Notes: a model not told the origin generated them from the letters alone. 64,000 bases of DNA from an uncultured Porphyromonadaceae bacterium (GCA_900550395.1 URSD01000004.1:21183-85182), one strand, 5' to 3'. Numbered from the stretch's first letter, positions 34,911-44,062 are shown. Numbers and translations: made by a program.

Positions 34911-35129
34911 ATGGGGTTTCCAATAGGTACAATTTCTAAGGTAAAAAAGATTGTTTTAGGTTCGTGATGCAAAGGTCGGCCTTTTTGAAATAAGAGCCAA
35001 ATTTTTTTATATGTTATGCGACATGTTTTTTTGACATGTTTACACTTTTTGTAGTGTTTGTGGCGTATAATTCGCTGAATAATAGCACTTGGGGAATCTC
35101 AGGATGTGTTGTTTCATGTGAAAAAAAGT

Positions 35130-35912
35130 TCATTTTTGTTCACTCCCGGCTTCAAATTTTTCTAATTTAAGACTTGTCCCGTCGAAGCAGGCATAGGTGT
35201 CGTGGGTTATCCAGTCGCCCAAAATTATGAGACTGCAACGGCTGCCCGGCACGGCTTCGTCCACGGCGACGTGATGGTGGCCCAGCACGATGTAATCCGT
35301 GTCGGGATGTTCTGCCGCGTAGGTTTTGGCCCATGCCTCGACGTTGGTCCGCATCGGTCCATCCCATGCGGCGCTTTGCCCCGGCGTGTAGCCCCGGCTG
35401 CCGGCGCTCCAGCGGTGGGCGAATGGAATGGTCCAGCGGGGATGGATGGCAGAGTAAAGCCTTTGGCAGAGGCGGTTGCGGAAAAGAGAACGGATGAAGC
35501 GGAACGAGGCGCTGGTTCGCCCCAGACCGTCGCCGTGGGCTATGAAAAAGTGCTTGCCGCCGATTTTGCGCGTGATGGCGCCGTCTACGACCTCGATGCC
35601 GATTTCGTCGCGCAGGTAGTCGAAGAGCCATATGTCATGGTTGCCCGTCAGCCATGTGATGCTCACGCCGGAGTCGGCCAGTGCTGCCAGTTCGCCGAAG
35701 AAGCGTACGTAGCCGCGGGGCACCACCGTGCGGTACTCAAACCAGTAGTCCAGCACATCTCCCACGAGGTAAAGAGCGCCTGCGTGTCCGTGCAGCGAGT
35801 GCAGGAAAGCCGTCACGCGCCGTTCATGCGCCCGCGCGTCGGGCAGATAGCTCGCGCCGAGGTGCATGTCGCTGATGAAGTAGACGGGGCGGGAGGCGTC
35901 GGGCGTTGTCAT
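35130..35912 (-). CDS. LpxH-type UDP-2,3-diacylglucosamine diphosphatase / calcineurin-like phosphoesterase
   Basis: This 260-residue enzyme belongs to the calcineurin-like metallophosphoesterases. Metal-binding motifs appear in order: FISDMHLGA (D-x-H), VGDVLDYWFE (GDxxD), TGNHDIW (GNHD), AHGDGLG and LGHHHVAV. The GDVLDYWFEY and GNHDIWLFDY segments resemble LpxH, which releases UMP from UDP-2,3-diacylglucosamine to form lipid X during lipid A synthesis on the inner membrane face. I start at the ATG at 35912, which overlaps the upstream stop as ATGA; the longer frame to 35963 lies inside that gene. The assignment to LpxH rather than another phosphoesterase is likely but not proven. Confidence 0.8.
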   Translation of the reverse strand: MTTPDASRPVYFISDMHLGASYLPDARAHERRVTAFLHSLHGHAGALYLVGDVLDYWFEYRTVVPRGYVRFFGELAALADSGVSITWLTGNHDIWLFDYLRDEIGIEVVDGAITRKIGGKHFFIAHGDGLGRTSASFRFIRSLFRNRLCQRLYSAIHPRWTIPFAHRWSAGSRGYTPGQSAAWDGPMRTNVEAWAKTYAAEHPDTDYIVLGHHHVAVDEAVPGSRCSLIILGDWITHDTYACFDGTSLKLEKFEAGSEQK

Positions 35913-36229
35913 AGCAGGCCGAGTTCGAGCTTTGCTTCCTCGCTCATCATGTCCTGAGTCCACTCCGGCTCAAACACAACGTTGATTGTCACGGATGTGA
36001 TGCCTTCGATGCTTTCGAGCTTGATGCGCGCATCCTCCACAATGAAGTCGGCCATAGGGCAGCTGGGGGCCGTCATGGTCATGTCCACGGTAAGCGCACC
36101 GTCATCGGCTATGTCGATGCGGTAGACCAGCCCGAGGCTGTAGATGTCGACAGGTATTTCCGGATCGAACACCGTGCGCAGCATCTTTACCACGCTCTCT
36201 TCGAGTTCAAGTTTTCTTTCTGGTGTCAT
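35909..36229 (-). CDS. MIP18/DUF59 family protein (Fe-S assembly type)
   Basis: This 106-residue protein is a single DUF59/MIP18 domain: VVKMLRTVFDPEIPVDIYSLGLVYRIDI carries the D-P-E-I-P-V-D signature, and MTMTAPSCPMADFIVEDA contains the conserved Cys. Relatives (SufT, PaaD-like) help mature Fe-S proteins. I choose the ATG at 36229 (MTPERK), which is only 7 bases beyond a TACCTTTG -7 box on this strand, so the mRNA would be nearly leaderless. Its stop overlaps the phosphoesterase start by four bases. Confidence 0.85.
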   Translation of the reverse strand: MTPERKLELEESVVKMLRTVFDPEIPVDIYSLGLVYRIDIADDGALTVDMTMTAPSCPMADFIVEDARIKLESIEGITSVTINVVFEPEWTQDMMSEEAKLELGLL

Positions 36230-36234
36230 AATAT

Positions 36235-36277
36235 CGCAAAGGTACAAAAAAAGTACGGCATTTTTTGTACCTTTGCG
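36235..36277. promoter_or_regulatory. Palindromic divergent promoter with two mirrored -7 boxes
   Basis: A perfect 17-bp inverted repeat (36235-36251 and 36261-36277, 9-base spacer) contains TACCTTTG on the plus strand at 36268-36275 and TACCTTTG on the minus strand at 36237-36244. The boxes serve the outer-membrane protein gene (ATG 36304) and the DUF59 gene (ATG 36229). Polymerases starting on the two boxes would occupy the same DNA. Confidence 0.65.
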
Positions 36278-36303
36278 GCAGATACATATAAAAATACTTA
36301 ATT

Positions 36304-36912
36304 ATGAAAGGAATCCGACGTTTACTTATTGTGATTGCTGTGGCCCTGTTTGCCGCAGTTCCGGCTTCGGCCCAGTTCCGGTTCGGTGTCAAGCTTGGCA
36401 TCCAGACCAACTCGTTGCATTTCGACAGCTCGACCTTCGACAGCGACAACCGTTCCGGCTTCACCGGAGGTATCATGACAGAATTCACGGTGCCGGTGAT
36501 AGGCGTAGGCGCCGATGTGTCGCTGCTGTATGTCCACCGTAATCAGCGCATAATCGACACCGGCGACGGCGAGTCGGTGCACAAGGGACTTGATTACATC
36601 GAGGTGCCCGTAAATCTGAAATGGCGTATCAACATACCTGTTATCAACAAGATAGTGCGGCCGTTCATCACCACAGGCCCCAGCTTCGCTTTCCTGACAT
36701 CCGGTCGCGCCATAACTGACGCTGTGAAGAACCGCAAGGTCGATACGGCGTGGAACGTGGGCGGCGGTGTCGAGCTTCTGAGTCACTTGCAGGTGGCTGC
36801 TTCGTACGGCTTCGGCATGTCAAAAGCTTTTGAATGGACAGGTGCCACGACCGACGGCCGCATCAACGGCCGCACACGTTGCTGGACCATCACGGCAGCA
36901 TATCTTTTCTGA
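36304..36912 (+). CDS. Small outer-membrane beta-barrel protein (PorT/OmpX-like)
   Basis: This 202-residue protein has a signal peptide (RRLLIVIAVALFAAVPASAQ) and alternating beta strands: FRFGVKLGIQTNSLHF, GFTGGIMTEFTVPVIGVGAD, YIEVPVNLKWRINIP, VRPFITTGPSFAFL, WNVGGGVELLSHLQVAASYG, and a final strand RCWTITAAYLF ending in Phe, as needed for barrel assembly. It fits the outer-membrane beta-barrel (PorT-type) family; its role is unknown. It is expressed divergently from the DUF59/LpxH pair, and enolase follows 118 bases downstream with its own promoter. Confidence 0.8.
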   Translation: MKGIRRLLIVIAVALFAAVPASAQFRFGVKLGIQTNSLHFDSSTFDSDNRSGFTGGIMTEFTVPVIGVGADVSLLYVHRNQRIIDTGDGESVHKGLDYIEVPVNLKWRINIPVINKIVRPFITTGPSFAFLTSGRAITDAVKNRKVDTAWNVGGGVELLSHLQVAASYGFGMSKAFEWTGATTDGRINGRTRCWTITAAYLF

Positions 36913-36959
36913 TTAATAAAATTTAGGAAAAGAGCGTAGTCTGATTGCAGGAAATTTAG

Positions 36960-36967
36960 TATCTTTG
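36960..36967 (+). promoter_or_regulatory. -7 box of the enolase promoter
   Basis: TATCTTTG matches TAnnTTTG and lies 63 bases before the enolase ATG. The -33 element is not clear. Confidence 0.5.
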
Positions 36968-37030
36968 CAGCACAGAAACCAAATTCAACCAATATAATTT
37001 AACTCACTAACACTCAATAGAGTCAAAATT

Positions 37031-38338
37031 ATGAAAATCGAAAAAATCATTGGTCGTGAAGTGCTTGACAGCCGCGGCAATCCTACCGTAGAAGTAGACG
37101 TAATCCTCGAGAGTGGCGCTTTCGGCCGCGCTTCCGTTCCTTCCGGCGCATCCACCGGTGAGAACGAGGCACTCGAACTCCGCGACGGCGACAAGAGCCG
37201 CTACATGGGCAAGGGCGTTCTTAAGGCAGTTGCCAACGTCAACGGCCCCATCGCAAAGGCTCTCGTAGGCATGAGCGCTCTCGACCAGATCGCCATAGAC
37301 GAAGCCATGCTGGCTCTCGACGGCACCGACACCAAGAGCAACCTCGGCGCCAACGCCATCCTGGGCGTTTCGCTGGCCGTTGCAAAGGCTGCCGCCAACT
37401 ATCTTGACCTCCCCCTCTACAAATACATCGGCGGCTGCAACACCTACGTGCTGCCCGTGCCCATGATGAACATCATCAACGGCGGCGCTCACTCCGACGC
37501 TCCCATCTGCTTCCAGGAGTTCATGATCCGTCCTATCGGTGCTACGAGCTTCCACGAAGGTATCCGCATGGGCACCGAGGTGTTCCACAACCTCAAGAAA
37601 GTGCTCAAGGACCGCGGCCTCAGCACGGCTGTAGGCGACGAAGGCGGTTTCGCCCCCGCCCTCAACGGCACCGAGGACGCCCTCGACTGCATCATCAAGG
37701 CTATCGAGAAGGCCGGCTACGTACCCGGTAAGGACGTTACCATCGGCCTCGACTGCGCTTCTTCCGAGTTCTATGAGGACGGCAAGTACCACTACAGCCA
37801 CCTTAACAACGGCGCTGCCAAGGAAGCCAACGGCAAGACCTACACCCGCGAGGAGCAGGCTCAGTTCCTGAAGGGTCTCGTAGAGAAGTACCCCATCGAC
37901 TCCATCGAGGACGGCATGGCCGAAAACGACTGGGAAGGCTGGAAGATTTTGACCGACCTGATCGGCGACCGCTGCCAGCTCGTGGGTGACGACCTCTTCG
38001 TAACCAACGTGAAGTACCTCCAGCGCGGTATCGACGAGGGTTGCGCCAACTCCATCCTCGTGAAGGTGAACCAGATCGGCTCCCTCACTGAGACCCTGCG
38101 CGCTGTCGAGCTCGCTCAGCGTCACGGCTACACCGCCGTTATCTCGCACCGTTCCGGTGAAACCGAGGATGCTACCATCGCCGACATCGCCGTTGCCACC
38201 AACGCCGGCCAGATCAAGACCGGTAGTGCAAGCCGTTCCGACCGTATGGCCAAGTACAACCAGCTGCTCCGCATCGAGGAACAGCTCGGCGCTGCTGCCC
38301 AGTACGGCTATGGCAAGAAGACCAAGCGTCCCGAATAA
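37031..38338 (+). CDS. eno: Enolase (phosphopyruvate hydratase)
   Basis: Enolase (435 residues) converts 2-phosphoglycerate to phosphoenolpyruvate in glycolysis. Family marks are complete: N-terminal REVLDSRGNPTVEVDVIL, FGRASVPSGASTGENEALE, PVPMMNIINGGAHSDAP, the Glu of VGDEGGFAP, metal ligands in IGLDCASSEF, IEDGMAENDWEG and GDDLFVTN, the catalytic Lys in SILVKVNQIGSLTET, and SHRSGETEDATIADIAVATN. Codon use is strongly biased toward C-ending codons, as expected for a highly expressed gene. A strong terminator follows. Confidence 0.98.
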   Translation: MKIEKIIGREVLDSRGNPTVEVDVILESGAFGRASVPSGASTGENEALELRDGDKSRYMGKGVLKAVANVNGPIAKALVGMSALDQIAIDEAMLALDGTDTKSNLGANAILGVSLAVAKAAANYLDLPLYKYIGGCNTYVLPVPMMNIINGGAHSDAPICFQEFMIRPIGATSFHEGIRMGTEVFHNLKKVLKDRGLSTAVGDEGGFAPALNGTEDALDCIIKAIEKAGYVPGKDVTIGLDCASSEFYEDGKYHYSHLNNGAAKEANGKTYTREEQAQFLKGLVEKYPIDSIEDGMAENDWEGWKILTDLIGDRCQLVGDDLFVTNVKYLQRGIDEGCANSILVKVNQIGSLTETLRAVELAQRHGYTAVISHRSGETEDATIADIAVATNAGQIKTGSASRSDRMAKYNQLLRIEEQLGAAAQYGYGKKTKRPE

Positions 38339-38361
38339 TCGCTTCTGCGTTCAATAATATT

Positions 38362-38397
38362 ATCGCCCCGCTGCCTCTTTTGAAGCAGCGGGGCGAT
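38362..38397. terminator. Bidirectional terminator between enolase and aminotransferase
   Basis: A 13-bp perfect GC-rich stem (ATCGCCCCGCTGC and complement) with a 10-base loop, followed by T-rich DNA. It lies between convergent genes. Confidence 0.85.
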
Positions 38398-38416
38398 TTG
38401 GTTTACGGTATATAGT

Positions 38417-39610
38417 TTAGTGCAGCTGCGAGGTTGCCTCGGCTATGCGGCGCATGCCTGTGGCGATGTCCTCGTCGCTTGCGGCGTAGCTGAGTCGTAT
38501 GTAGCCCGGAGCGCAGAAGGCCGCGCCGTCTACTGTGGCAACGTGCGCTTTGTCAAGCAGATACATGACGTAATCCGCGCTCGACGTGATAGCCCTGTCG
38601 CCGTGTCGCAGGCCTATGAGGTCGCTGACGTCCGGGAACAGGTAGAAAGCGCCTTGAGGCCTCACGAACTTCCAGCCCGGAATGTCGGCTGCGAGGCTGC
38701 ATATGAGGTCGCGGCGCCTGCGGAATGCTTCTCGCATTTCGGCCACGCACTGCTGCGGGCCAGTGTAGGCGGCCTCGGCAGCTTTCTGCGCTATCGACGA
38801 CGGACCGCTGGTGTACTGCCCCTGGAGCTTGCCTATAGCCTTGGCTATGTGCAGCGGGGCGGCGGCGAAGCCTATGCGCCAGCCCGTCATGGCGTATGCC
38901 TTTGATACGCCGTTGCACACTACCGTGCGTTCTTTCATGCCGGGAACCGAAGCTATGCTTGCCGGCTTGTCCGCGAAGCTTATATGTTCATAAATCTCGT
39001 CGGAAATGACCGTGATGTGAGGGTGATGGCGGAGAACATCGGCCAGAGCGTCGAGCTCGGTGCGTGTGTAGACCATGCCGGTGGGATTGGACGGCGAGTT
39101 GATGATGACGGCCCGTGTGCGCGGAGTGATAGCTTCGTCAAGCTGCGCGGCTGTGATTTTCAACCCGTTGGCAGGGAGCGCCGGCACTGTCACCGGTATG
39201 CCTTCGGCCAGTTTCACCATCTCGATATGACTTACCCATGCCGGGGTAGGGATGATGACCTCATCGCCGGGATTGACGAGGGCGAGCAGCGTGTTGGCCA
39301 GCTCCTGCTTGGCGCCGTTGCCGACTACTATCTGCTCCGGTGCGTATTCCAGCTCGTTCTCCCTGCTGAGTTTGTCGCAGATGGCGTGTCGCAGGCTCAC
39401 GTAGCCCGCCACGGGCGAGTAGTGGGAGAAATCCCGGTCGATGGCCGCTTTGGCGGCGTCCTTGATGAACTGCGGGGTAGGGAAATCCGGCTCGCCGGCG
39501 GCCAGACCGATGATGTCGATGCCGCGGGAGCGCAGCTCGCTGGTTTTCTGCTGCATGGCGAATGTGGCCGATTCGGAGAGGAGTTCTATCCTGCGTGATA
39601 TTTGGGTCAT
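38417..39610 (-). CDS. PLP-dependent aspartate-type aminotransferase
   Basis: This 397-residue class I aminotransferase has the fold-type I order: LAAGEPDFPTPQFIKDAA (substrate loop), NGAKQELANTLLALVNPGDEV, INSPSNPTGMVYTR, ISDEIYEHISF, and the PLP lysine in VCNGVSKAYAMTGWRIGF, ending with an Arg in GYIRLSYAAS that binds the substrate carboxylate. It is most like bacterial AspC/AspB enzymes of the Thermus type. It probably transfers the amino group of aspartate or a related amino acid to 2-oxoglutarate. The ATG at 39610 (MTQISRR) is the usual start; the extension to 39655 lies in the promoter region. It is divergent from the ferredoxin gene. Confidence 0.9.
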   Translation of the reverse strand: MTQISRRIELLSESATFAMQQKTSELRSRGIDIIGLAAGEPDFPTPQFIKDAAKAAIDRDFSHYSPVAGYVSLRHAICDKLSRENELEYAPEQIVVGNGAKQELANTLLALVNPGDEVIIPTPAWVSHIEMVKLAEGIPVTVPALPANGLKITAAQLDEAITPRTRAVIINSPSNPTGMVYTRTELDALADVLRHHPHITVISDEIYEHISFADKPASIASVPGMKERTVVCNGVSKAYAMTGWRIGFAAAPLHIAKAIGKLQGQYTSGPSSIAQKAAEAAYTGPQQCVAEMREAFRRRRDLICSLAADIPGWKFVRPQGAFYLFPDVSDLIGLRHGDRAITSSADYVMYLLDKAHVATVDGAAFCAPGYIRLSYAASDEDIATGMRRIAEATSQLH

Positions 39611-39703
39611 GTTGGTATCAATGATTATGGGTATAAAAGTACGAATAAATTCCATAACGGCAAAGTCCGTTATTTTTTTATTGTAAAGCTAAACTTATTT
39701 GCG

Positions 39704-39711
39704 TATATTTG
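39704..39711 (+). promoter_or_regulatory. -7 box for the 2-oxoacid:ferredoxin oxidoreductase operon
   Basis: TATATTTG matches TAnnTTTG. ATTG lies 20 bases upstream (39680-39683), a near match to the -33 TTTG. The ferredoxin ATG is 29 bases downstream. Confidence 0.55.
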
Positions 39712-39740
39712 TGCATCACTTAAATCAATCCTTCACAAAT

Positions 39741-39971
39741 ATGCCTAAAGTAATAGGAGCAGTCACGATCGACGCCATGCGATGCAAGGGCTGCGGGCTG
39801 TGCGTGGTGGCGTGTCCTACCGACACTCTCGCCTTGCGCGCCGACGACGTGAACGACCGCGGCTATCATTATGCCTATGCCGCCCGTCCCGAGACATGTA
39901 TAGGCTGCGCCAGCTGCGCGGCCGTGTGCCCCGACGCATGTATCGAGGTCTACCGTGTGGTGGAAAAATAG
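39741..39971 (+). CDS. 2-oxoacid:ferredoxin oxidoreductase, ferredoxin-like (delta) subunit
   Basis: This 76-residue protein contains two 4Fe-4S motifs, MRCKGCGLCVVACPTD and TCIGCASCAAVCPDAC, each C-x-x-C-x-x-C-x-x-x-C-P. It is the electron-carrying subunit of the enzyme made by the next three genes. I start at the ATG at 39741 (MPKVIGAV) since the longer frame from 39699 overlaps the promoter. It lies 30 bases before the alpha subunit gene. Confidence 0.93.
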   Translation: MPKVIGAVTIDAMRCKGCGLCVVACPTDTLALRADDVNDRGYHYAYAARPETCIGCASCAAVCPDACIEVYRVVEK

Positions 39972-40001
39972 GCTCTAATCCCCGATAACGCACTCAAGAT
40001 T

Positions 40002-41089
40002 ATGGAAGAAGTAAGACTGATGAAGGGCAACGAGGCCATAGCCCATGCCGCCATTCTGTATGGCTGCGACGGCTATTTCGGCTACCCCATCACTCCGCAG
40101 AGCGAAGTGCTCGAGACCCTCGAGGCAGAAATGCCGTGGGAGACCACCGGCATGGTGGTGCTCCAGGCCGAGAGCGAAGTATCGTCTATAAATATGGTGT
40201 ACGGAGGCGCCGCCGCCGGCAAAGCGGTGATGACGTCGTCGTCAAGTCCGGGCATCAGCCTGATGCAGGAAGGCATAAGCTATATCGCTGCAGCCGAGCT
40301 GCCTGCCCTTATAGTAAATGTGATGCGCGGCGGACCCGGTCTCGGCACCATCCAGCCTTCGCAGGCCGATTATTTCCAGGCCACGAAGGGCGGCGGCCAC
40401 GGCGACTACCACCTGATAGTGCTGGCTCCGGCCAGCGTGCAGGAGATGGCCGACTTTGTGGCGCTTGGCTTTGACCTCGCGTTCAAGTACCGCACGCCGG
40501 CCATGATTCTCGCCGACGGCATCGTGGGTCAGATGATGGAGAAGGTTGTCCTTCCCCCGCAGCGTCCCCGCCGCACGCAGCAGCAGGTAGAGGAGCAGTG
40601 CCCTTGGGCAGCCACCGGCCGCCACGGCCGCCCTCACCGCAATGTTGTCACAAGCCTTGAGCTCGACCCTGCCCTGATGGAGAAGAACAACGAGCGTTTC
40701 CAGCGCACATACGCCGCCATAGAAGCCGCCGAGGTACGTTACGAGGAACATTACACCGAGGACGCCGAGTGGCTCGTGGTGGCTTTCGGCTCGGTGGCCC
40801 GTATCTGCCTGAAAGCTATCGAGGAAGCCCGTTCGCAGGGCGTGAAGATAGGTCTGCTGCGCCCGATCACGCTTTGGCCGTTCCCGACGGAGGCCGTTGC
40901 CCGCTGCGCTTCGCGCGTGAAAGGCATACTCACCGTCGAGCTGAATGCCGGACAGATGATTGAGGACGTGCGCCTCGCGTCGCGTTGCAGCGTGCCCGTG
41001 GCACATTTCGGCCGCCTCGGCGGAATAGTGCCCAATCCTGGCGAAGTGATAGAAGCCCTTTACAAAAATTTCCCTGAATCAAGACCGCA

Positions 41090-41093
<4 letters not shown>
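40002..41093 (+). CDS. 2-oxoacid:ferredoxin oxidoreductase alpha subunit (Vor/Kor type)
   Basis: This 363-residue subunit carries the pyrimidine-binding domain and the transketolase C-terminal-like domain. Marks: RLMKGNEAIAHAAILYGCDG, YPITPQSEVLETLEAEMP, the conserved VLQAESEVSSINMVYGGAAA, SSSSPGISLMQEGISYIAAAELP, and ADGIVGQMMEKV. It binds thiamine diphosphate with the beta subunit and oxidises a 2-oxoacid with CoA to the acyl-CoA, reducing ferredoxin. Substrate could be 2-oxoglutarate or branched-chain 2-oxoacids; the VorB-like length and layout favour the latter but do not prove it. Overlaps the beta subunit start by four bases. Confidence 0.9.
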
Positions 41094-41851
<758 letters not shown>

Positions 41852-41856
41852 GCCAT

Positions 41857-42390
41857 ATGAAAGAAGAAATCATTATAGCGGGATTCGGCGGTCAGGGCGT
41901 ACTGTCGATGGGCAAGATACTGGCCTATGCGGGCCTCATGAATGACCTTGAGGTGACATGGATGCCTGCCTATGGTCCCGAACAGCGTGGCGGCACGGCC
42001 AACGTTACCGTGATACTCAGCGACAGCGCCATCTCCTCGCCCGTGCTCGACAGTTACGACACGGCTGTCATCCTCAACCAGCAGAGCCTCGACAAGTTCG
42101 AGAGCAAGGTGAAGCCGGGAGGTACTCTCCTGTACGATCCGTCGGGCATACACCACAAGCCCACTCGCACGGATATCACCGTAGTGGAGGTGCCCGCCAT
42201 GGATGCCATGATGGAACTCAACAATGCCAAGACATACAATATGATTCTGCTCGGCGCGCTGCTGGCATGCCGCCCGGTTGTCCCCCTCGACGCGGTGCTT
42301 CGCGGCCTGAAGAAGACGCTGCCTGAGCGCCACCATCACCTTATACCTGTCAATGAGACAGCTCTGCGCAAGGGCATGAGCCTTGTGTGA
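41857..42390 (+). CDS. 2-oxoacid:ferredoxin oxidoreductase gamma subunit
   Basis: This 177-residue subunit begins MKEEIIIAGFGGQGVLSMGK, the family signature for the gamma domain of 2-oxoacid:acceptor oxidoreductases, followed by WMPAYGPEQRGGTANVTVI and YNMILLGALLACRPVVPL. I use the ATG at 41857, 5 bases after the beta stop; the longer frame starting at 41626 is wholly inside beta. It completes a four-subunit enzyme that feeds reduced ferredoxin or takes part in branched-chain or 2-oxoglutarate metabolism. A strong terminator follows. Confidence 0.92.
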   Translation: MKEEIIIAGFGGQGVLSMGKILAYAGLMNDLEVTWMPAYGPEQRGGTANVTVILSDSAISSPVLDSYDTAVILNQQSLDKFESKVKPGGTLLYDPSGIHHKPTRTDITVVEVPAMDAMMELNNAKTYNMILLGALLACRPVVPLDAVLRGLKKTLPERHHHLIPVNETALRKGMSLV

Positions 42391-42408
42391 GCGTCAGCGA
42401 TAAACATG

Positions 42409-42444
42409 CGCGGGGCAAAAGGTTTTGAATCCTTTTGCCCCGCG
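42409..42444. terminator. Bidirectional terminator after the oxidoreductase operon
   Basis: A 14-bp perfect stem (CGCGGGGCAAAAGG and complement) with an 8-base loop, at a convergent junction. The arms contain A4/T4 runs. Confidence 0.85.
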
Positions 42445-42449
42445 TCGTT

Positions 42450-42992
42450 TCATGCAAACTTGCTGTGGAATTCGTCAAAGCGCGCCAGCGCGTCGGCTCC
42501 GAATTTTGCTATGGAGGCGCGCACCCGGTCTACCGCTTTGGGTGGAGCGCCCACCCGTGTCTTGCTGAAAAACTTGTCGGCGTAGCAGATAAGCTGCTCG
42601 AGTTCGGTTCTCGGCAGCAGGTCGTGGCCGGGGTCGGGCAGTCCGGCGCTGATGAATTCCTGACGTGTAAGGCCGGTACCGGTGTGGCGTTCGGCCACGT
42701 CTGCGGCCCATTCCGGTGCTCCTTCGGTCCGCAACATCCCGGCGCCGATGACGCCGTGCATTAGATAGGGGGCGGTGCCGTGGCATTCTATGCCCGGGGC
42801 GTCGGTGCGCGTTATGCCGATATCGTGGAGCATGGCGGCTGTCTCTATCTGTGCCGGGTCGAGCAGCAGCCGATGGTTGCGTGCTATTTCCGCAGCCATG
42901 TCGGCGACCTGCCGGCTATGGCCTATAAGAATATCCCGCAGGGCTGTGCCCGCGGGATAATATTTGTCTATGATGTCTTGCCAGAGCGTCAT
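42450..42992 (-). CDS. HD-domain phosphohydrolase-like protein
   Basis: This 180-residue protein has an HD domain: the metal ligands appear as GHSRQVADMAAEIA, AAMLHDIGITR (the H-D pair), HGVIGAGMLR and AERHTGTGL. Small HD proteins of this kind hydrolyse nucleotides or phosphorylated metabolites; the substrate is not clear. It overlaps the upstream ilvE gene by four bases on the same strand, so they are cotranscribed. The function may be unrelated to amino acid synthesis. Confidence 0.8.
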   Translation of the reverse strand: MTLWQDIIDKYYPAGTALRDILIGHSRQVADMAAEIARNHRLLLDPAQIETAAMLHDIGITRTDAPGIECHGTAPYLMHGVIGAGMLRTEGAPEWAADVAERHTGTGLTRQEFISAGLPDPGHDLLPRTELEQLICYADKFFSKTRVGAPPKAVDRVRASIAKFGADALARFDEFHSKFA

Positions 42993-44008
42993 ATCACGGT
43001 GTTCCAGCCGTGTATATCCGGCTCCTCGCCGAGGCGTATGGCGTTGAGCTTGTTGTAGAGGCGGGTGGTGACGGGGCCGGGCTTTCCGTCCTTTGCGATG
43101 ACGTATTTGCGGCCTGTGTCGAGGTCGTGTATCTCACCAATGGGCGAGCAGACGGCGGCTGTGCCGCAGGCGGCTGCTTCGCTGACTTGCTCGAGCTCGT
43201 CGACGGTGATGTGGCGGCATTCCACCTCTATGCCCATGTCGTGTGCCAGCTGCTGGAGGCTCATGTTTGTGATGGAGGGCAGGATAGACTCGGATGCAGG
43301 CGTGATGTACTTGCCGTCCTTTATGGCATAGAAGTTGGCAGGGCCGCATTCGTCAAGGTATTTTTTCTCCTTGGGGTCGAGGAAGAGCACGGCCGAATAG
43401 CCGAGCTCGTGGGCGTGTTCGCCTGCGCGGAGCGATGCGGCATAGTTGCCGCCGGTCTTGAACCGTCCTGTGCCCTTGGGGGCTACGCGGTCGTATTCGC
43501 GCATGATGCATATGTTGGTGTTGCGGAAGCCGCCCTTGAAGTAGGGACCTACCGGCGACACGAACACTATGAACTCGTATTCGGTGGAGGAGGATACGCC
43601 TACACGCGGCGACATTCCTATTTCGAGGGGACGGATGTAGAGCGAAGCACCGCTGCCGTAGGGCGGCACGAAGCGTTCGTTAAGCTCCACGGCCATGCAG
43701 CACATCTTGCAGAAAAGGTCCTCGGGCACTGGCGCCATCAGCAATCCTTCTGCCGAGCTGCGCATACGCTTGGCATTCTCTTCCAGGCGGAAGATTCTTA
43801 TTTTGCCGTCTTTGCCGCGGAAGGCTTTGATGCCCTCGAAAATCTCCTGTCCATAGTGCAGGGAGGTTGCGGCCATGTGAATATTGATGCTGTCCGACTG
43901 GCTGACTTCTATTTCGCCCCATTTGCCGTCCTTGTATGTGCATCGCACGTTGTAGTCGGTAGGCACGTAGCCGAAAGGCAAATTGCTCCAGTCAAGTTCT
44001 TCTGTCAT
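42989..44008 (-). CDS. ilvE: Branched-chain amino acid aminotransferase
   Basis: This 339-residue class IV PLP enzyme makes or breaks down valine, leucine and isoleucine by amino transfer with 2-oxoglutarate. It shows the BCAT-II layout: FGYVPTDYNVRCTYKDGKWG, LHYGQEIFEGIKAFRGKDG, the PLP lysine in GRFKTGGNYAASLRAGEHA, LDECGPANFYAIKDGKYITP, and the late CGTAAVCSPIGEI. Length fits type II BCATs (about 340-360). A -7 box lies 47 bases upstream. The nearby 2-oxoacid:ferredoxin oxidoreductase, if it acts on branched-chain 2-oxoacids, would use the ketoacids this enzyme interconverts. Confidence 0.95.
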   Translation of the reverse strand: MTEELDWSNLPFGYVPTDYNVRCTYKDGKWGEIEVSQSDSINIHMAATSLHYGQEIFEGIKAFRGKDGKIRIFRLEENAKRMRSSAEGLLMAPVPEDLFCKMCCMAVELNERFVPPYGSGASLYIRPLEIGMSPRVGVSSSTEYEFIVFVSPVGPYFKGGFRNTNICIMREYDRVAPKGTGRFKTGGNYAASLRAGEHAHELGYSAVLFLDPKEKKYLDECGPANFYAIKDGKYITPASESILPSITNMSLQQLAHDMGIEVECRHITVDELEQVSEAAACGTAAVCSPIGEIHDLDTGRKYVIAKDGKPGPVTTRLYNKLNAIRLGEEPDIHGWNTVI

Positions 44009-44054
44009 TTCTTATTCGTTTTGATGAAGTAAATGAGTTCTCTCAAATCTTACG

Positions 44055-44062
44055 CAAATATA
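44055..44062 (-). promoter_or_regulatory. -7 box for ilvE
   Basis: TATATTTG on the minus strand, 46 bases upstream of the ilvE ATG, matches TAnnTTTG. No clear TTTG at -33. Confidence 0.45.

Larger units (their letters stand above)
34797..35129. other. Intergenic region with terminator-like hairpin and receptor promoter
   Basis: This 333-base AT-rich spacer lies between the receptor gene and the phosphoesterase gene, both minus strand. It contains the -7 box TAATTTTG (minus, 34828-34835) for the receptor, a hairpin at 34881-34910, and a small hairpin AAAGG..CCTTT near 34971-34987. No credible gene or RNA is seen. Confidence 0.55.
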
